The notes below the pieces were generated by a model, which saw only the letters and a program-made list of their open reading frames with translations, was not told the DNA's origin and searched no databases. Below, piece after piece: positions 9,158-18,829 of a stretch of 43,307 nt of DNA. Location: the NCBI RefSeq assembly GCF_003226555.1, contig NZ_QKQS01000026.1, positions 55,927-99,233 of the forward strand. The letters run 5' to 3'. The DNA comes from Rhodopseudomonas palustris. GTDB lineage: Bacteria; Pseudomonadota; Alphaproteobacteria; Rhizobiales; Xanthobacteraceae. A program made the translations under genes and the position numbers. Positions within the stretch are counted from its first letter, which is position 1; each line of letters begins with the position of its first letter.

Positions 9158-10981
9158 TCAGCTCGCCAGACTCTTCATATAGGCGCGCCATCCACCGAAG
9201 GCCGAAATATCCGTCGCGCCGTTCAGGCCCTCGGCTTCGACGATGAAGCCCTTTGGCGTGGTGCCGTCGGCGAGGCGAGTCGTACCGATGCCGAGCGGTG
9301 CCGGGATGCCGGCGACGAAGCTGCCGAAGCCTTCGGCGGAAATCGCCCAGACTTCGGTGGCGATCGGGACGCCTTCGCCCGCTGCGACGCGCAGCAGGCC
9401 GGGACGGAACGGAGGCCCACCCTGCAGGGCGAACAGTCTGTAGTCGGGCGTTGTGGGGACCGCGCGCAGGAAACGCGCGCCGCGGCTGGTCAGTTCGGGA
9501 TTGAGCGGCATGCCGGACAGATGCGCGCCGACCACGACCAGCTCGATCTCGTTCGCAGCGGCAGAGGGCGACACCTCGATGGGCGCCGGCACCTTCGCGC
9601 TGCTGGCGCCGAGCTGGACACCGCTGGCCGCGTGAAGCCGCTCGCCGAGCGCGGCGAGCAGATCGTCGCGGCCGGCCGGGGCGATCAGCGTCACGCCGGA
9701 CGGAAAGCCGTCGGCGCGGAAGCGGCCGGGCACGGCGAGCGCGCAGAGATCGAGCAAATTGACGAAATTGGTGTAGGTGCCGAGCTCGCTGTTGGGGCCG
9801 ATCGGATCGGCCTCCAAATCCGCGATCGTGCGCGGGCGCGGATAGGTCGGCACCATCAGCACGTCGATGCTGCTCCAGATCGCAGCGGCGGCGCGGCGCA
9901 GCTCAGCCAGCCGGTACAGGCCGCCAAACGCATCGGCCGCGCTGAACGCCGAAGCGGAGCCGATGATCTTCCGCGTCACCGGATGCAGCAACTCCGGCGT
10001 GGTCTCGATCACCTGCCGGATCGCCTGATAGCGCTCAGCGACCCACGGTCCGCTGTAGAGCAGGCTGGCGACGTCGAACAACGGCGCCATGTCCACCGCA
10101 CGCGCGGGGCCGGGCACGACCGTCGCAAGATCGGTAACGGCACGGTCGAATGCGTATTCGGACTCCTGGTCGCCGGCGAACTTGCGGCTGTTCGTATCGG
10201 GCACGCCAATTCGCAGGCCCGGTGCCACGGCCGCGGGCTTAGCAGCCGCATCGGGATGCGGACGCGACCAGGGATCGGCGCGGTCGAAGGTTGCCATGAC
10301 GCGATAGATCGCGTGGGCATCGGCGACGGTGCCGGCGAATACCGAGATCGTGTCCAGCGTCCGGCATGCCGGCACCATGCCACGCGACGACACGCTGCCG
10401 AGCGACGGCTTCAGCCCGACGATGTTGTTCAGCGCAGCCGGGACACGGCCGGAGCCTGCAGTGTCGGTGCCGAGCGCGAACGTCACCAGGCCATGCGCCA
10501 CCGCCACGGCCGAGCCGCTGCTCGACCCGCCGGGCACGTAGCGCGGATCGATCGCGTTGCGTGGCACCGGATAGGGCGTGCGCACGCCGACGAGGCCAGT
10601 CGCGAACTGATCGAGGTTGGTCTTGCCGACCAGGATCGCGCCGGCATCGAGCAGACGTTGAACCGCAAACGCGGTTTCGCTCGGCGTATAGGCAAAGCCG
10701 GGGCAAGCGGCCGTGGTCGGAAGGCCCGCGACGTCGATGTTGTCCTTGACGGCGAACGGGATGCCCCACAGCGGCTTCGCAGCGGGATCGAACGGTCCGA
10801 GCGCCGCGGCGTCGGCAAGAACATCGTGCTCCGGCCGCAGCGTGATGAAGACGCCGGGATCGGCCACCGCTGCGATCCGACGATACGCCGCAGCGATGAT
10901 CTCGGCCGGAGAGGCGCCGGCCGCATACGCGGCGTGCAGCGTCGCGATGGTCGGGAAGGTGGTGAGTTCAGCAGCCGACAT
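9158..10981 (-). CDS. atzF: Allophanate hydrolase
   Basis: Hydrolyses allophanate to ammonia and CO2, the last step of the carboxylase route. The 607-residue protein has an N-terminal amidase-signature domain with a full Ser-cisSer-Lys triad: Lys79 in AVKDNID, cis-Ser153 in GGSSSGSA, and nucleophile Ser177 in GTDTAGSGR. A C-terminal allophanate hydrolase domain (from about residue 460) completes the decarboxylative half. Its ATG overlaps the stop codon of the upstream carboxylase by one base (TGATG), so the two are translationally coupled. It is the last gene of the riboswitch-led operon. Confidence 0.94.
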   Translation of the reverse strand: MSAAELTTFPTIATLHAAYAAGASPAEIIAAAYRRIAAVADPGVFITLRPEHDVLADAAALGPFDPAAKPLWGIPFAVKDNIDVAGLPTTAACPGFAYTPSETAFAVQRLLDAGAILVGKTNLDQFATGLVGVRTPYPVPRNAIDPRYVPGGSSSGSAVAVAHGLVTFALGTDTAGSGRVPAALNNIVGLKPSLGSVSSRGMVPACRTLDTISVFAGTVADAHAIYRVMATFDRADPWSRPHPDAAAKPAAVAPGLRIGVPDTNSRKFAGDQESEYAFDRAVTDLATVVPGPARAVDMAPLFDVASLLYSGPWVAERYQAIRQVIETTPELLHPVTRKIIGSASAFSAADAFGGLYRLAELRRAAAAIWSSIDVLMVPTYPRPRTIADLEADPIGPNSELGTYTNFVNLLDLCALAVPGRFRADGFPSGVTLIAPAGRDDLLAALGERLHAASGVQLGASSAKVPAPIEVSPSAAANEIELVVVGAHLSGMPLNPELTSRGARFLRAVPTTPDYRLFALQGGPPFRPGLLRVAAGEGVPIATEVWAISAEGFGSFVAGIPAPLGIGTTRLADGTTPKGFIVEAEGLNGATDISAFGGWRAYMKSLAS

Positions 10982-13900
10982 CACACTTCCTCCAGCGCGC
11001 AGATCAGATCGCCGGCGCGCAGCGTCTGCCCCGGCTTGGCGTTGAGGGCTCTGACGATGCCGCGCGCGGTCGCCGGAATCGCGATCTCCATCTTCATCGA
11101 TTCGATCACCGCCAGTGTCTGGCCGATCTCGACGTGCTCGCCCGGCTCGACGGTGAGCTTCCAGACGTTGCCGGGCGCTTCGGTGAATTGGCCGACGCAG
11201 CCGTCCGGCACATCGCCGCCGGAGCCGAGCGCGGCCGCGGTGTCGTCCTCCACCACCTCGTCGAGCTTGGCGTCGCGCCAGCGTTGGCGCTCGGCCTCGA
11301 ATGCGGTCTGCTGCCGGGTCTTGAACGCCGTGATGCCGTCGGCTTCGCGCGCCAGGAACGCCTTGTAGTCGGCATAGGAGAACGTCGTCTCTTCGATCTT
11401 GAGCGGATACGCCCCGTGCGGGAAGGCGGCGCGGGCGTCGAGCAGTTCGTCCGGCGTCACCGGGAAGAACCGGATCTGATCGAAGAACCGCAGCAGCCAG
11501 GGGTGACCGGGCTTGAACATTTCGGTGGTGCGCCAGGTGTTCCAGACCTGGATGGTGCGGCCGAACAGCTGATAACCGCCGGGGCCTTCCATGCCGTAGA
11601 TGCACATATAGGCGCCGCCGATGCCGACGGCGTTTTCGGGCGTCCAGGTGCGGGCGGGATTGTACTTGGTGGTGACCAGGCGATGCCGCGGATCGACCGG
11701 GGTGGCGACCGGCGCGCCGAGATAGACGTCGCCGAGGCCGAGTACCAGATAGTTGGCGTCGAACACGATGCGCTTGACGTCGTCCTCGCTGGAAAGGCCG
11801 TTGATGCGGCGGATGAACTCGATGTTGGACGGGCACCACGGCGCATCGGGCCGCACCAGCTCCTGATACTTGCGCATCGCCAGCACCGCCTGCGGATCGT
11901 TCCACGACAGCGGCAGGTGAATGATGCGGCTCGGCACCGCCATCGCCTCGACCGAGGGCAGCTCGCGCTCGATTCTCGCCAGTGCGTCGAGCAGCTTGCG
12001 GCGTGACATCACCGTGCTGTCGTAGTGGATCTGCAACGAGCGGATTCCCGGCGTGAGGTCGATCAGGCCAGGCAGCTCCGCCTTCTCCACCGCCTCGGCG
12101 AGCACATGCACCCGCAGCCGCAGCGCGATGTCGAGCTCCATCGGGCCGTATTCGACCAGCAGATTGTCGTCGCCGGCGCGGCGATACACCACCGGGATCT
12201 CGCCATCGTCATGGCGGCCGACGATCGCCGAGCCGAGCTCGGCAGGTGCGGAGATCACAGTCGGCCCTGCGAGCGGATCATCGGCGCGCATCACCGGCAC
12301 GAAGCGGAGCTTGTCGCCGGGCTTGAGCTGGCCGACCTTCCACAATTCGTCGCGTGCCACCACGGCCGGGCAGACGAAGCCGCCGAGGCTCGGGCCGTCG
12401 GGGCCGAGGATGATCGGCATGTCGCCGGTGAAGTCGATCGCGCCGACCGCGTAAGCATTGTCGTGGATGTTAGAGGGGTGCAGGCCCGCTTCGCCGCCGT
12501 CGGCACGCGCCCATTGCGGCTTCGGCCCGATCAGCCGCACGCCTGTGCGGGCGCTGTTGAAGTGGACTTCGTAGTCGGAGGAAAACAGCGTCGCGATGTC
12601 GTCGCCCCGGAAGAAATCGGGAGCGCCGTGCGGGCCGTAGATCACGCCGATCTGCCATTCCCGTGTCAGCGCGGGCCGCTCCTCGTCGGTGAGCGCACGC
12701 GGCTCCGCGACCGGCGCGAGCGAGCCGAAATGCAGCACGTCGCCGGCCTTCAGCGCGCCGGTGGCGTGGCCGCCGAACGCGCCGAGCGTGAATACCGCGC
12801 GGGAGCCGAATACTTCGGGCGCGTCGAAACCGCCGCGGATGGCGAGATAGCAGCGCTGACCGGCGCCCTCGATCTTACCGATCGCCAGCACCTGGCCGGC
12901 GCGCACCGCGATCGGCGCGTCGTTGCCGACCGCCACACCGTCGAGCTTGGCTGCCATGGCGGCGCCGCACAGCGCCACCACGGCGTCGGCGTTGAAGCGC
13001 AGCGTCGGGCCGCTGACGGTGAGTTCGAACGCTGCCGTGGTTTCCGGATTGCCAACGATCCGGTTGGCGAGACGGAACGAGCGCTCGTCCATCGGCCCGC
13101 TCGGCGGCACGCCGACGTGCCACAGATGCAATCGGCCCGGCAGCTCCTGCAGGCCGGACTGCGCGCCGGGCGCCACCACGTCGATGGTGCGCGCCGCGAA
13201 GCTGAAATCCGCCAGCACCTTGGTGGCAACCTTGCCGCTGCGGAACAGATCGGACGCCGCAATCGCGCGCAAGTAATCGAGATTGGTTTCAATCCCGGCG
13301 ATGGTCGTCGTGGCGAGGGCACCGGTCATCTTGTCGATCGCGGCGTCGCGGTTAGCGGCATGGACGATCAGCTTAGCAAGCATCGGATCGTAGAACGGCG
13401 TCACCTCGTCGCCGGTTTCGATCCAGCCGTCGATACGGGCGTCATCCGGAAACGCCACCTGGGTCAGCCGGCCGGCCGAGGGCCGGAAGCCGGCGCTGGG
13501 ATTCTCGGCATACAGTCGCACTTCGATCGCCGCGCCTTGCGGCGGACGCGGCGTGTAGGTCGCAAGCGGGCTGTCGCCGGCAGCCTGGCGCACCATCCAT
13601 TCGACCAGATCGACGCCGAACACCGCTTCGGTGACCGGATGCTCGACCTGCAGGCGGGTGTTGACCTCGAGAAAGTAGAATTCGTCGCGAGCGACGTCGT
13701 AGATGAACTCGACGGTGCCGGCGGACTCGTAGTTCACGCTTTGGCCGAGCGCGACCGCGGCCTGATGCAGCCGGGTGCGCATCTCGTCCGAGATGCCGGG
13801 TGCCGGGGTCTCCTCGACCACTTTCTGGTTCCGCCGCTGCAGCGAGCAGTCGCGCTCGCCGAGCGCGATCACGTTGCCCTGGCCATCGCCGAAGATCTGC

Positions 13901-14529
13901 ACTTCGATGTGCCGGGCGTCGGCGACGAAACGCTCGAGATACACCCGCGCGTCCCCGAAGCTGGCGCGCGCGGTGCGCTGCACCGTGGCGAAGCGTTCGC
14001 GCAGCGTCGCCTCGTCGTGACAGAGTTGCATGCCGATGCCGCCGCCGCCCGCGGTGCTCTTCAGCATCAGCGGAAAGCCGATCCGCGCGGCGGCTTCCAG
14101 CGCCTCATCGATGCTGTCGATCAGTCCAGTGCCGGGCAGCAGCGGCACGTTGCTGGCCTGCGCCAGCTCACGGGCGCGGTGCTTCAGGCCGAACGCCTCG
14201 AGATGTTCGGGGCGCGGGCCGATGAAGGCGATGCCGTGCTGCTTCAGCCGCTCGGCGAAGCCGCGGTTCTCGGACAGAAAGCCGTAGCCGGGATGCACCG
14301 CCTGCGCGCCGGTTGAGAGGCAGGCCTCGATCACGGCGTCGACATTGAGATAGCTGTCGCTGGCGGCGTCGCCGCCGACCCGCACCGCTTCGTCGGCCTC
14401 GCGCACCGGGCGGGTGAACCGGTCGGCGTCCGAATAGATCGCTACGGACGCGATCCCCATTCGGCGCAAGGTGCGGCCGATCCGCCCGGCGATTTCGCCG
14501 CGGTTGGCAATCAGAACTTTGCTGAACAT
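10981..14529 (-). CDS. Biotin-dependent urea/guanidine carboxylase
   Basis: A 1182-residue multidomain carboxylase. The N-terminal biotin carboxylase (about 1-450) shows ANRGEIAGRI, the ATP loop STAGGGGIGM and EVNTRLQVEHPVTE. The middle carries the two KipA/KipI-like (AHS2, AHS1) carboxyltransferase domains. The C-terminus is a biotinyl domain with ESMKM, Lys1146 being the biotin site. Homology alone says urea carboxylase. The guanidine-I riboswitch and the two DUF1989 partners instead point to guanidine carboxylase, the activity shown for riboswitch-linked homologues; this substrate call is inference. It starts two bases after the preceding gene ends and overlaps atzF by one base. Confidence 0.9.
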   Translation of the reverse strand: MFSKVLIANRGEIAGRIGRTLRRMGIASVAIYSDADRFTRPVREADEAVRVGGDAASDSYLNVDAVIEACLSTGAQAVHPGYGFLSENRGFAERLKQHGIAFIGPRPEHLEAFGLKHRARELAQASNVPLLPGTGLIDSIDEALEAAARIGFPLMLKSTAGGGGIGMQLCHDEATLRERFATVQRTARASFGDARVYLERFVADARHIEVQIFGDGQGNVIALGERDCSLQRRNQKVVEETPAPGISDEMRTRLHQAAVALGQSVNYESAGTVEFIYDVARDEFYFLEVNTRLQVEHPVTEAVFGVDLVEWMVRQAAGDSPLATYTPRPPQGAAIEVRLYAENPSAGFRPSAGRLTQVAFPDDARIDGWIETGDEVTPFYDPMLAKLIVHAANRDAAIDKMTGALATTTIAGIETNLDYLRAIAASDLFRSGKVATKVLADFSFAARTIDVVAPGAQSGLQELPGRLHLWHVGVPPSGPMDERSFRLANRIVGNPETTAAFELTVSGPTLRFNADAVVALCGAAMAAKLDGVAVGNDAPIAVRAGQVLAIGKIEGAGQRCYLAIRGGFDAPEVFGSRAVFTLGAFGGHATGALKAGDVLHFGSLAPVAEPRALTDEERPALTREWQIGVIYGPHGAPDFFRGDDIATLFSSDYEVHFNSARTGVRLIGPKPQWARADGGEAGLHPSNIHDNAYAVGAIDFTGDMPIILGPDGPSLGGFVCPAVVARDELWKVGQLKPGDKLRFVPVMRADDPLAGPTVISAPAELGSAIVGRHDDGEIPVVYRRAGDDNLLVEYGPMELDIALRLRVHVLAEAVEKAELPGLIDLTPGIRSLQIHYDSTVMSRRKLLDALARIERELPSVEAMAVPSRIIHLPLSWNDPQAVLAMRKYQELVRPDAPWCPSNIEFIRRINGLSSEDDVKRIVFDANYLVLGLGDVYLGAPVATPVDPRHRLVTTKYNPARTWTPENAVGIGGAYMCIYGMEGPGGYQLFGRTIQVWNTWRTTEMFKPGHPWLLRFFDQIRFFPVTPDELLDARAAFPHGAYPLKIEETTFSYADYKAFLAREADGITAFKTRQQTAFEAERQRWRDAKLDEVVEDDTAAALGSGGDVPDGCVGQFTEAPGNVWKLTVEPGEHVEIGQTLAVIESMKMEIAIPATARGIVRALNAKPGQTLRAGDLICALEEV

Positions 14530-14531
14530 GA

Positions 14532-15167
14532 TCAGTCCTCGCCTGCCTCGTAGATCACCACCTGGATCGGCGTCGGGAAGAAGCCGTTGCAGGGATTGTT
14601 GACCTGCGGACAGTTCGAGATCAGGCACAGCACGTCCATCTCGGCGACCATCTCGACGTAGTCGCCGGGCTTGGAGACGCCGTCGACCACGGTGAAATTG
14701 CCGGACGTGTCGAGCGGCACGTTCATGAAGAAGTTCAGGTTCGGCACGATGTCGCGCTTCGAAAGGCCGTGCTTGGCAGCTTCCAGCACGAAGTTCTCGC
14801 GGCAGGCGTGCAGATATTTGGTCTGGTGCCCGAACCGCACGGTGTTGCTCTCGCACGAGCAGGCGCCGGCGGAAGTGTCGTGCAGGCCGCAGCTGTCGGC
14901 GACCATGCGCAGCATGGTGCGGCCTTCGGTCGACATGATCCGCGTGCCGGTGGTGACATAGGCCGAGCCCTGGGCGCGCAGCGTGTCCTGGCCGCTGTAG
15001 CGTTCGCCGTGATCATCGGCGGCGTAGAACAGGGTGTCGACCGCCTGCTGGCCGTGGCTGTCGACGATGCGCAGCGTCTGGCCCTTGCGGATGATCGCCG
15101 ACCACGGCACGCGCGCCGGGATCACGGTGTCGAGCACGATGCGGGCGGAAGCGGGAATCGTGGTCAT
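14532..15167 (-). CDS. DUF1989 protein, carboxyguanidine deiminase subunit (UAAP1-like)
   Basis: A 211-residue protein of the family once named 'urea carboxylase-associated protein 1'. Riboswitch-linked members were later shown to form a two-subunit deiminase that converts carboxyguanidine to allophanate (CgdA/CgdB); which letter applies here I do not assign. Conserved features are GQQAVDTLFYAADD, the Cys-rich segment around CGLHDTSAGACSCESN, and the C-terminal LISNCPQVNNPCNGF with paired cysteines that probably hold a metal. The ATG at 15167 has GGAGG nine bases upstream. It is followed after two bases by the carboxylase and preceded after two bases by its paralogue. Confidence 0.88.
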   Translation of the reverse strand: MTTIPASARIVLDTVIPARVPWSAIIRKGQTLRIVDSHGQQAVDTLFYAADDHGERYSGQDTLRAQGSAYVTTGTRIMSTEGRTMLRMVADSCGLHDTSAGACSCESNTVRFGHQTKYLHACRENFVLEAAKHGLSKRDIVPNLNFFMNVPLDTSGNFTVVDGVSKPGDYVEMVAEMDVLCLISNCPQVNNPCNGFFPTPIQVVIYEAGED

Positions 15168-15169
15168 GC

Positions 15170-16009
15170 TCAGGCCCTCCCTGCGACGCCGGCGAGATAG
15201 AAGGCGTTGTTCTCGAACGCGCGCTTGGCTTCGAGCGACACGGTGCGGCACAGGTCGTCGGCGGCGGGCTGAGGCGCCTGATAGCGGATGATGTCGACGT
15301 CGCCCGGCGCGTAGCTGGGGGATGGATCGAGCGGGTGCGGACAGTTCGACACCGCGACGAGCAGGTCGAGCTCGGCGCGCAGGTCGACGAAGTCGCCCTT
15401 GTTGCGACGCTCGCCGTGCCATTCGAACCGGCCCTGCGAGTCGACGGCGACCGGAGCGAAGAATCCGATCGATGGGTGCAGGTCGCGGCGATCGAGCCCG
15501 AGCTTGCCGGCAGCGAGCACGAAGTTGTCGCGGGTGTTGCGGAAACTGCCGGCGCCGTAGCGATCCGCATTGGTCGCCGCGGTGGAGCCGCCCACCATGG
15601 TGTCGTGCGCGCCGCTGGTGTCCTCGATGATCGACAGCAGCGCACGGCCCATGTCGGACAGGATCACGCGGCCTTTGCGCAAGGATGCGGCCCATTGCAC
15701 CTTGATGGTGTCGGCGTGGTTCAGCCGCTCGCTCGGATCGCGCGCATTCCAGGCCTGGATGCTGACGCAGGACGTGCCGTTCGTATTGACGATACGCAGC
15801 GCTTCGCCGCGGCCGAGCTTGGTCACGTAGTACCAGCCGCCCGGCACGGTCTCGCGATGAATGATCGCCTCGGCCGCGATCGGCGCACCGTCGCGCGGCG
15901 TCGGCGGCGGCAGAGCTTTCGGTGCCTGCTGCTGGCCCAGCGCCTTGTGCTGTTCGTAGCGCTGGCGGTTGGCCTCGACTTCGGCCTTTTCTTGCTCGGT
16001 CAGGATCAT
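15170..16009 (-). CDS. DUF1989 protein, carboxyguanidine deiminase subunit (UAAP2-like)
   Basis: A 279-residue paralogue of the preceding protein and presumably its partner subunit. After a charged, helical N-terminal extension (about residues 1-45), it shares the DUF1989 pattern: NGTSCVSIQAWNARDPSERLN, DTSGAHDTMVGG, and VAVSNCPHPLDPSPSY near the C-terminus. One metal-binding Cys cluster seen in the shorter paralogue is less complete here (HDTMVG in place of HDTSAGAC), which suggests one catalytic and one structural or regulatory subunit; that is inference. The start at 16009 (MILTEQEKAEVEANRQRY) has GAGGA upstream. It is tightly packed in the operon. Confidence 0.87.
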   Translation of the reverse strand: MILTEQEKAEVEANRQRYEQHKALGQQQAPKALPPPTPRDGAPIAAEAIIHRETVPGGWYYVTKLGRGEALRIVNTNGTSCVSIQAWNARDPSERLNHADTIKVQWAASLRKGRVILSDMGRALLSIIEDTSGAHDTMVGGSTAATNADRYGAGSFRNTRDNFVLAAGKLGLDRRDLHPSIGFFAPVAVDSQGRFEWHGERRNKGDFVDLRAELDLLVAVSNCPHPLDPSPSYAPGDVDIIRYQAPQPAADDLCRTVSLEAKRAFENNAFYLAGVAGRA

Positions 16010-16046
16010 GCTGTCCTCACGGTGAACAACGCCGGGTCGTCCCGGC

Positions 16047-16838
16047 TCATGCTCCCTGTGCGGCCGGGTCGTCCCGGCCGGAGCGGATCGGATGGTCGGT
16101 ATGCGGCTGCGCAACGCGCCGCGGGAAGATTTCGAGATCGCGCGAGATCGTGGCGCCGTAGCGCTCGCGTTCCTCGGGACGGTTGCGATTGCGTTCGAAC
16201 GCGATCACCCGGGTCGCCAGGCTGAACGCTTCGGACAGATCGTGCGTGACCATCACCACGGTGAGCTCGGTCTCGTTCCACAGCCGCTTCATCAGGACGT
16301 GGATGTCGGCGCGGATGCCGGGATCGAGCGCGCCGAACGGCTCGTCGAGCAGCAGGATCTTCGGGCCGCGCATGATCGCCTGCGCCAGTGCAAGCCGCTG
16401 CTGCATGCCGCCGGACAGCGCCGACGGATATTTGTGCTCGTGGCCTTTCAGCCCGACCTCGTCGAGCAGCGTCATCGCCTGCTCGGTCGCCTCGCGCCGG
16501 GCGCTGCCCAACAGCCGGCCGAGCAGCCGCGACTGCTGCAATTCGCGGCCGAGCAGTACATTGTCGAGCACGGTGAGATGCGGAAACACCGAATAGCGCT
16601 GGAATACCACGCCGCGATCGGCGTCAGGCTCGGCCTTGAGCGGTTCGCCGTCGATCATGATGCGACCGCGGCTGGGCGTCTCCTCGCCGAGCAGCATCCG
16701 CAGAAAGGTGGTCTTACCGCAGCCGGACGGGCCGACCAGCGCTAGAAATGCACGCGGCGCGACGTCGAGCGTGATGCGCTCGAGCACGATGTGATCGCCA
16801 TATTCCTTCCAGACGTCGTCGAAGCGGATGGCGCTCAT
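16047..16838 (-). CDS. ABC importer ATP-binding protein (SsuB/TauB type)
   Basis: The ATPase of a nitrate/sulfonate/taurine-type importer, 263 residues. It has Walker A GPSGCGKTT at about 36-44, the Q-loop in VVFQRYSVFPHLT, signature LSGGMQQRLALA, Walker B ILLLDEPFGALD and switch His in MVTHDLSEA. The ATG overlaps the stop of the permease gene by four bases (ATGA). Context in the riboswitch-controlled operon predicts guanidine, or a compound degraded to it, as the imported substrate. The long C-terminal tail after the switch region is typical of this branch. Confidence 0.92.
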   Translation of the reverse strand: MSAIRFDDVWKEYGDHIVLERITLDVAPRAFLALVGPSGCGKTTFLRMLLGEETPSRGRIMIDGEPLKAEPDADRGVVFQRYSVFPHLTVLDNVLLGRELQQSRLLGRLLGSARREATEQAMTLLDEVGLKGHEHKYPSALSGGMQQRLALAQAIMRGPKILLLDEPFGALDPGIRADIHVLMKRLWNETELTVVMVTHDLSEAFSLATRVIAFERNRNRPEERERYGATISRDLEIFPRRVAQPHTDHPIRSGRDDPAAQGA

Positions 16839-17653
16839 TCCGCCCTCACCGATGCGAACCAGGGGAATGCCTTGCGCTGCAGGAGGCGCAGCGCGAAGTC
16901 CATCGCGAAGGCGAGCAGCGTGATCCACACCACGTAGGGAATGATCACGTCCATCGCCAAGTAACGTCGCACCAGGAAGATCCGATAGCCGAGCCCGGAG
17001 TCCGAGGCGATCGCTTCGGCGGCGATCAGGAACAGCCAGGCGGGGCCGAGCTGCAGCCGCAGCGAGTCGATCAGCCGCGGCAGGATTTGCGGCAGCACCA
17101 CGCGGAGCGCGATCTGCCAGGTCGAGGCCCCAAGCGTCTGCGCCTTGATCAGTTGCTCGCGCGGCAGCTCCATCACCCGCATCGCGAGGTCGCGGATCAT
17201 CGCAGGCAACGTGCCGATCACGATCAGCGCGATCTTCGAGGTCTCGCCGAGCCCCATCACGATGAACAGGATCGGCAGCAGTGCCAGCGGCGGCACCATC
17301 GAGGTCACCGACACGAACGGGCCGAGCAACGCATTCGCGGCCGGCAGCAAGCCGATCACGATGCCGATCAGGAGCGCCAGCGACGTCGAGATCGCCAGCG
17401 CTGCCGCCAGTCGCTCGACGCTCGCCAGGGTGTCGACCCACATCAGATAGCTGCCGGTGCGGGCGTCGAGCTGGAACGCCATCTGCTTCACCGCCTGTCC
17501 CATGCTGGACAGCGCCGGCAGCAGCTTGTCGTTCGGATTCTCCGCCAGCCGGGCGCCGGAGCCCAGCAGATACGCAATGATCACCAGCACGAACGGCAGC
17601 GCCGCCATGTAGATGGCGAGTTGCCGTCCAGGCCTGATGTTCACCCATCGCAT
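16835..17653 (-). CDS. ABC importer permease (SsuC/TauC type)
   Basis: A 272-residue inner-membrane permease with about six hydrophobic segments, the first at residues 14-31 (YMAALPFVLVIIAYLLG). The EAA loop that contacts the ATPase reads REQLIKAQTLGASTWQIALRVVLPQILPRLI at about 167-198. The ATG at 17653 is preceded by GGAG at an eight-base spacing. It is cotranscribed with the binding protein upstream (34 bases apart) and the ATPase downstream (overlapping). Family members import nitrate, sulfonates, taurine, thiamine precursors and similar small molecules. Confidence 0.92.
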   Translation of the reverse strand: MRWVNIRPGRQLAIYMAALPFVLVIIAYLLGSGARLAENPNDKLLPALSSMGQAVKQMAFQLDARTGSYLMWVDTLASVERLAAALAISTSLALLIGIVIGLLPAANALLGPFVSVTSMVPPLALLPILFIVMGLGETSKIALIVIGTLPAMIRDLAMRVMELPREQLIKAQTLGASTWQIALRVVLPQILPRLIDSLRLQLGPAWLFLIAAEAIASDSGLGYRIFLVRRYLAMDVIIPYVVWITLLAFAMDFALRLLQRKAFPWFASVRAE

Positions 17654-17687
17654 CGTCGCGCTCCGGCTTGGCTTGTGAGGTGATCGC

Positions 17688-18758
17688 TTACAGCTTGCCG
17701 GCCGCGGCCATGTCCATGAAGCTCGGGTCGAACCGCAGCTTCACGTTGGACTTGTCACCAAGCACGCTCTTGTCGGCGAGCTCGATGCCGACGGCGTCGG
17801 CCGATTTCGCGCCCTTGCCGAGCAGATCCTTCTCGAACAGGAACTTGCGGACGCGGTCCATGGTGTTGCCGATCGCCGCGCTCTTGGTGAAGGTTTCGGC
17901 GTCCGCGGCCTTGCTGAACAGCTTGGTCGAGGCAAGCTGGCTCTCGAAGCCGGCCAGATCGGTGCCGGAGGCCTTCGCCATCGCTTCCTTGGCGGCCTTG
18001 GCGTCGGCGCCGTCCGCCGTCATCTTCGCCATGGTCTCGTACCAGATGCCGACCAGCGCCTTGGCGAAGTTCGGATTGTCCTTCACCACGGCGGTGTTGG
18101 CGACCATCAGATCCATGATCTCGCCGGGGATCTGCGAGGAGTCGAACACCTTGTGGGCGTCGGGCGAGGCGAGGATTTCGGAGACGATCGGATTCCAGGT
18201 CACCACCGCGGTGACGTCGGCCGTCTTGTAGGCGGCGGCGAGGTCGGCGTCGGAGGTGTTGACCACCTTGACGTCCTTCTCACTCAGCTTGTTGGATTCG
18301 AGCGCGCGGGCGAGCAGATAGTGCGACACCGAGAATTCGACCAGATTGACCTTCTGGCCCTTGATCGCGACGAAGTCCTTTTTGTCCTTCAGGATCACTG
18401 CGTCGTTGCCGTTGGAGAAGTCGCCGACGATCACCGCGGTGGTGTCGACGCCGCCGGCGGCGGGGATCGACAGCGCATCCATGTTGGTGATCGTCACCGC
18501 GTCATAGGAGCCGGCGGTGTATTGGTTGATCGACTCGACGTAATCGTTGAACTGCTTCACCTCGATGGTGATGCCGTATTTGTCCGCCCATTTCTTCACG
18601 ATGCCGGTATCGGCGGCATAGCCCCACGGCATCCAGCCGACATAGATCGACCAAGCGACCTTGAAGTCCTTCTTGGGGGCGGCAGAGGCTCCGGCGACGC
18701 TCAGGGCGACGATCGAGCCGGCGAGGATCAGAGAACATAGGAAACGTGTTTTCCGCAT
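17688..18758 (-). CDS. ABC importer substrate-binding protein, first gene of guanidine operon
   Basis: A 356-residue periplasmic protein of the NMT1/TauA-like class with a Sec signal peptide cleaved after ASA near residue 26. The mature part starts KDFKVAWSIYVGWMPWGYAADTGIVKKWADKYG, the usual TauA/SsuA-type beginning, and the aromatic WSIYVGWMPWGY stretch may shape a cation-binding pocket. The ATG at 18758 has GAGGA nine bases upstream, and that ribosome site lies inside the alternative hairpins of the riboswitch leader. As the first gene, it receives the direct translational control. No experimental ligand is known to me; guanidine is inferred. Confidence 0.9.
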   Translation of the reverse strand: MRKTRFLCSLILAGSIVALSVAGASAAPKKDFKVAWSIYVGWMPWGYAADTGIVKKWADKYGITIEVKQFNDYVESINQYTAGSYDAVTITNMDALSIPAAGGVDTTAVIVGDFSNGNDAVILKDKKDFVAIKGQKVNLVEFSVSHYLLARALESNKLSEKDVKVVNTSDADLAAAYKTADVTAVVTWNPIVSEILASPDAHKVFDSSQIPGEIMDLMVANTAVVKDNPNFAKALVGIWYETMAKMTADGADAKAAKEAMAKASGTDLAGFESQLASTKLFSKAADAETFTKSAAIGNTMDRVRKFLFEKDLLGKGAKSADAVGIELADKSVLGDKSNVKLRFDPSFMDMAAAGKL

Positions 18759-18764
18759 CGGATC

Positions 18765-18824
18765 ATTCCTCAGAATCTGGTCGCGATGAGGAATTGACGT
18801 GGACCATCGTTTGCCAATTCCTCG
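18765..18824 (-). promoter_or_regulatory. Riboswitch expression platform with alternative SD hairpins
   Basis: Three short RNA elements compete. Element A, GAGGAAUUG (18823-18815), is perfectly complementary over nine bases to element B, CAAUUCCUC (18796-18788). Element B, read as AUUCCUCA (18794-18787), is perfectly complementary over eight bases to element C, UGAGGAAU (18772-18765), which contains the Shine-Dalgarno sequence of the binding-protein gene. A also overlaps CGAGG (18824-18820), which can pair with CCUCG (18834-18830) at the 3' edge of the aptamer. Pairing A-B frees the ribosome site; pairing B-C hides it. The pairings are seen; the switching order is inferred. Confidence 0.65.
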
Positions 18825-18829
18825 GCTTA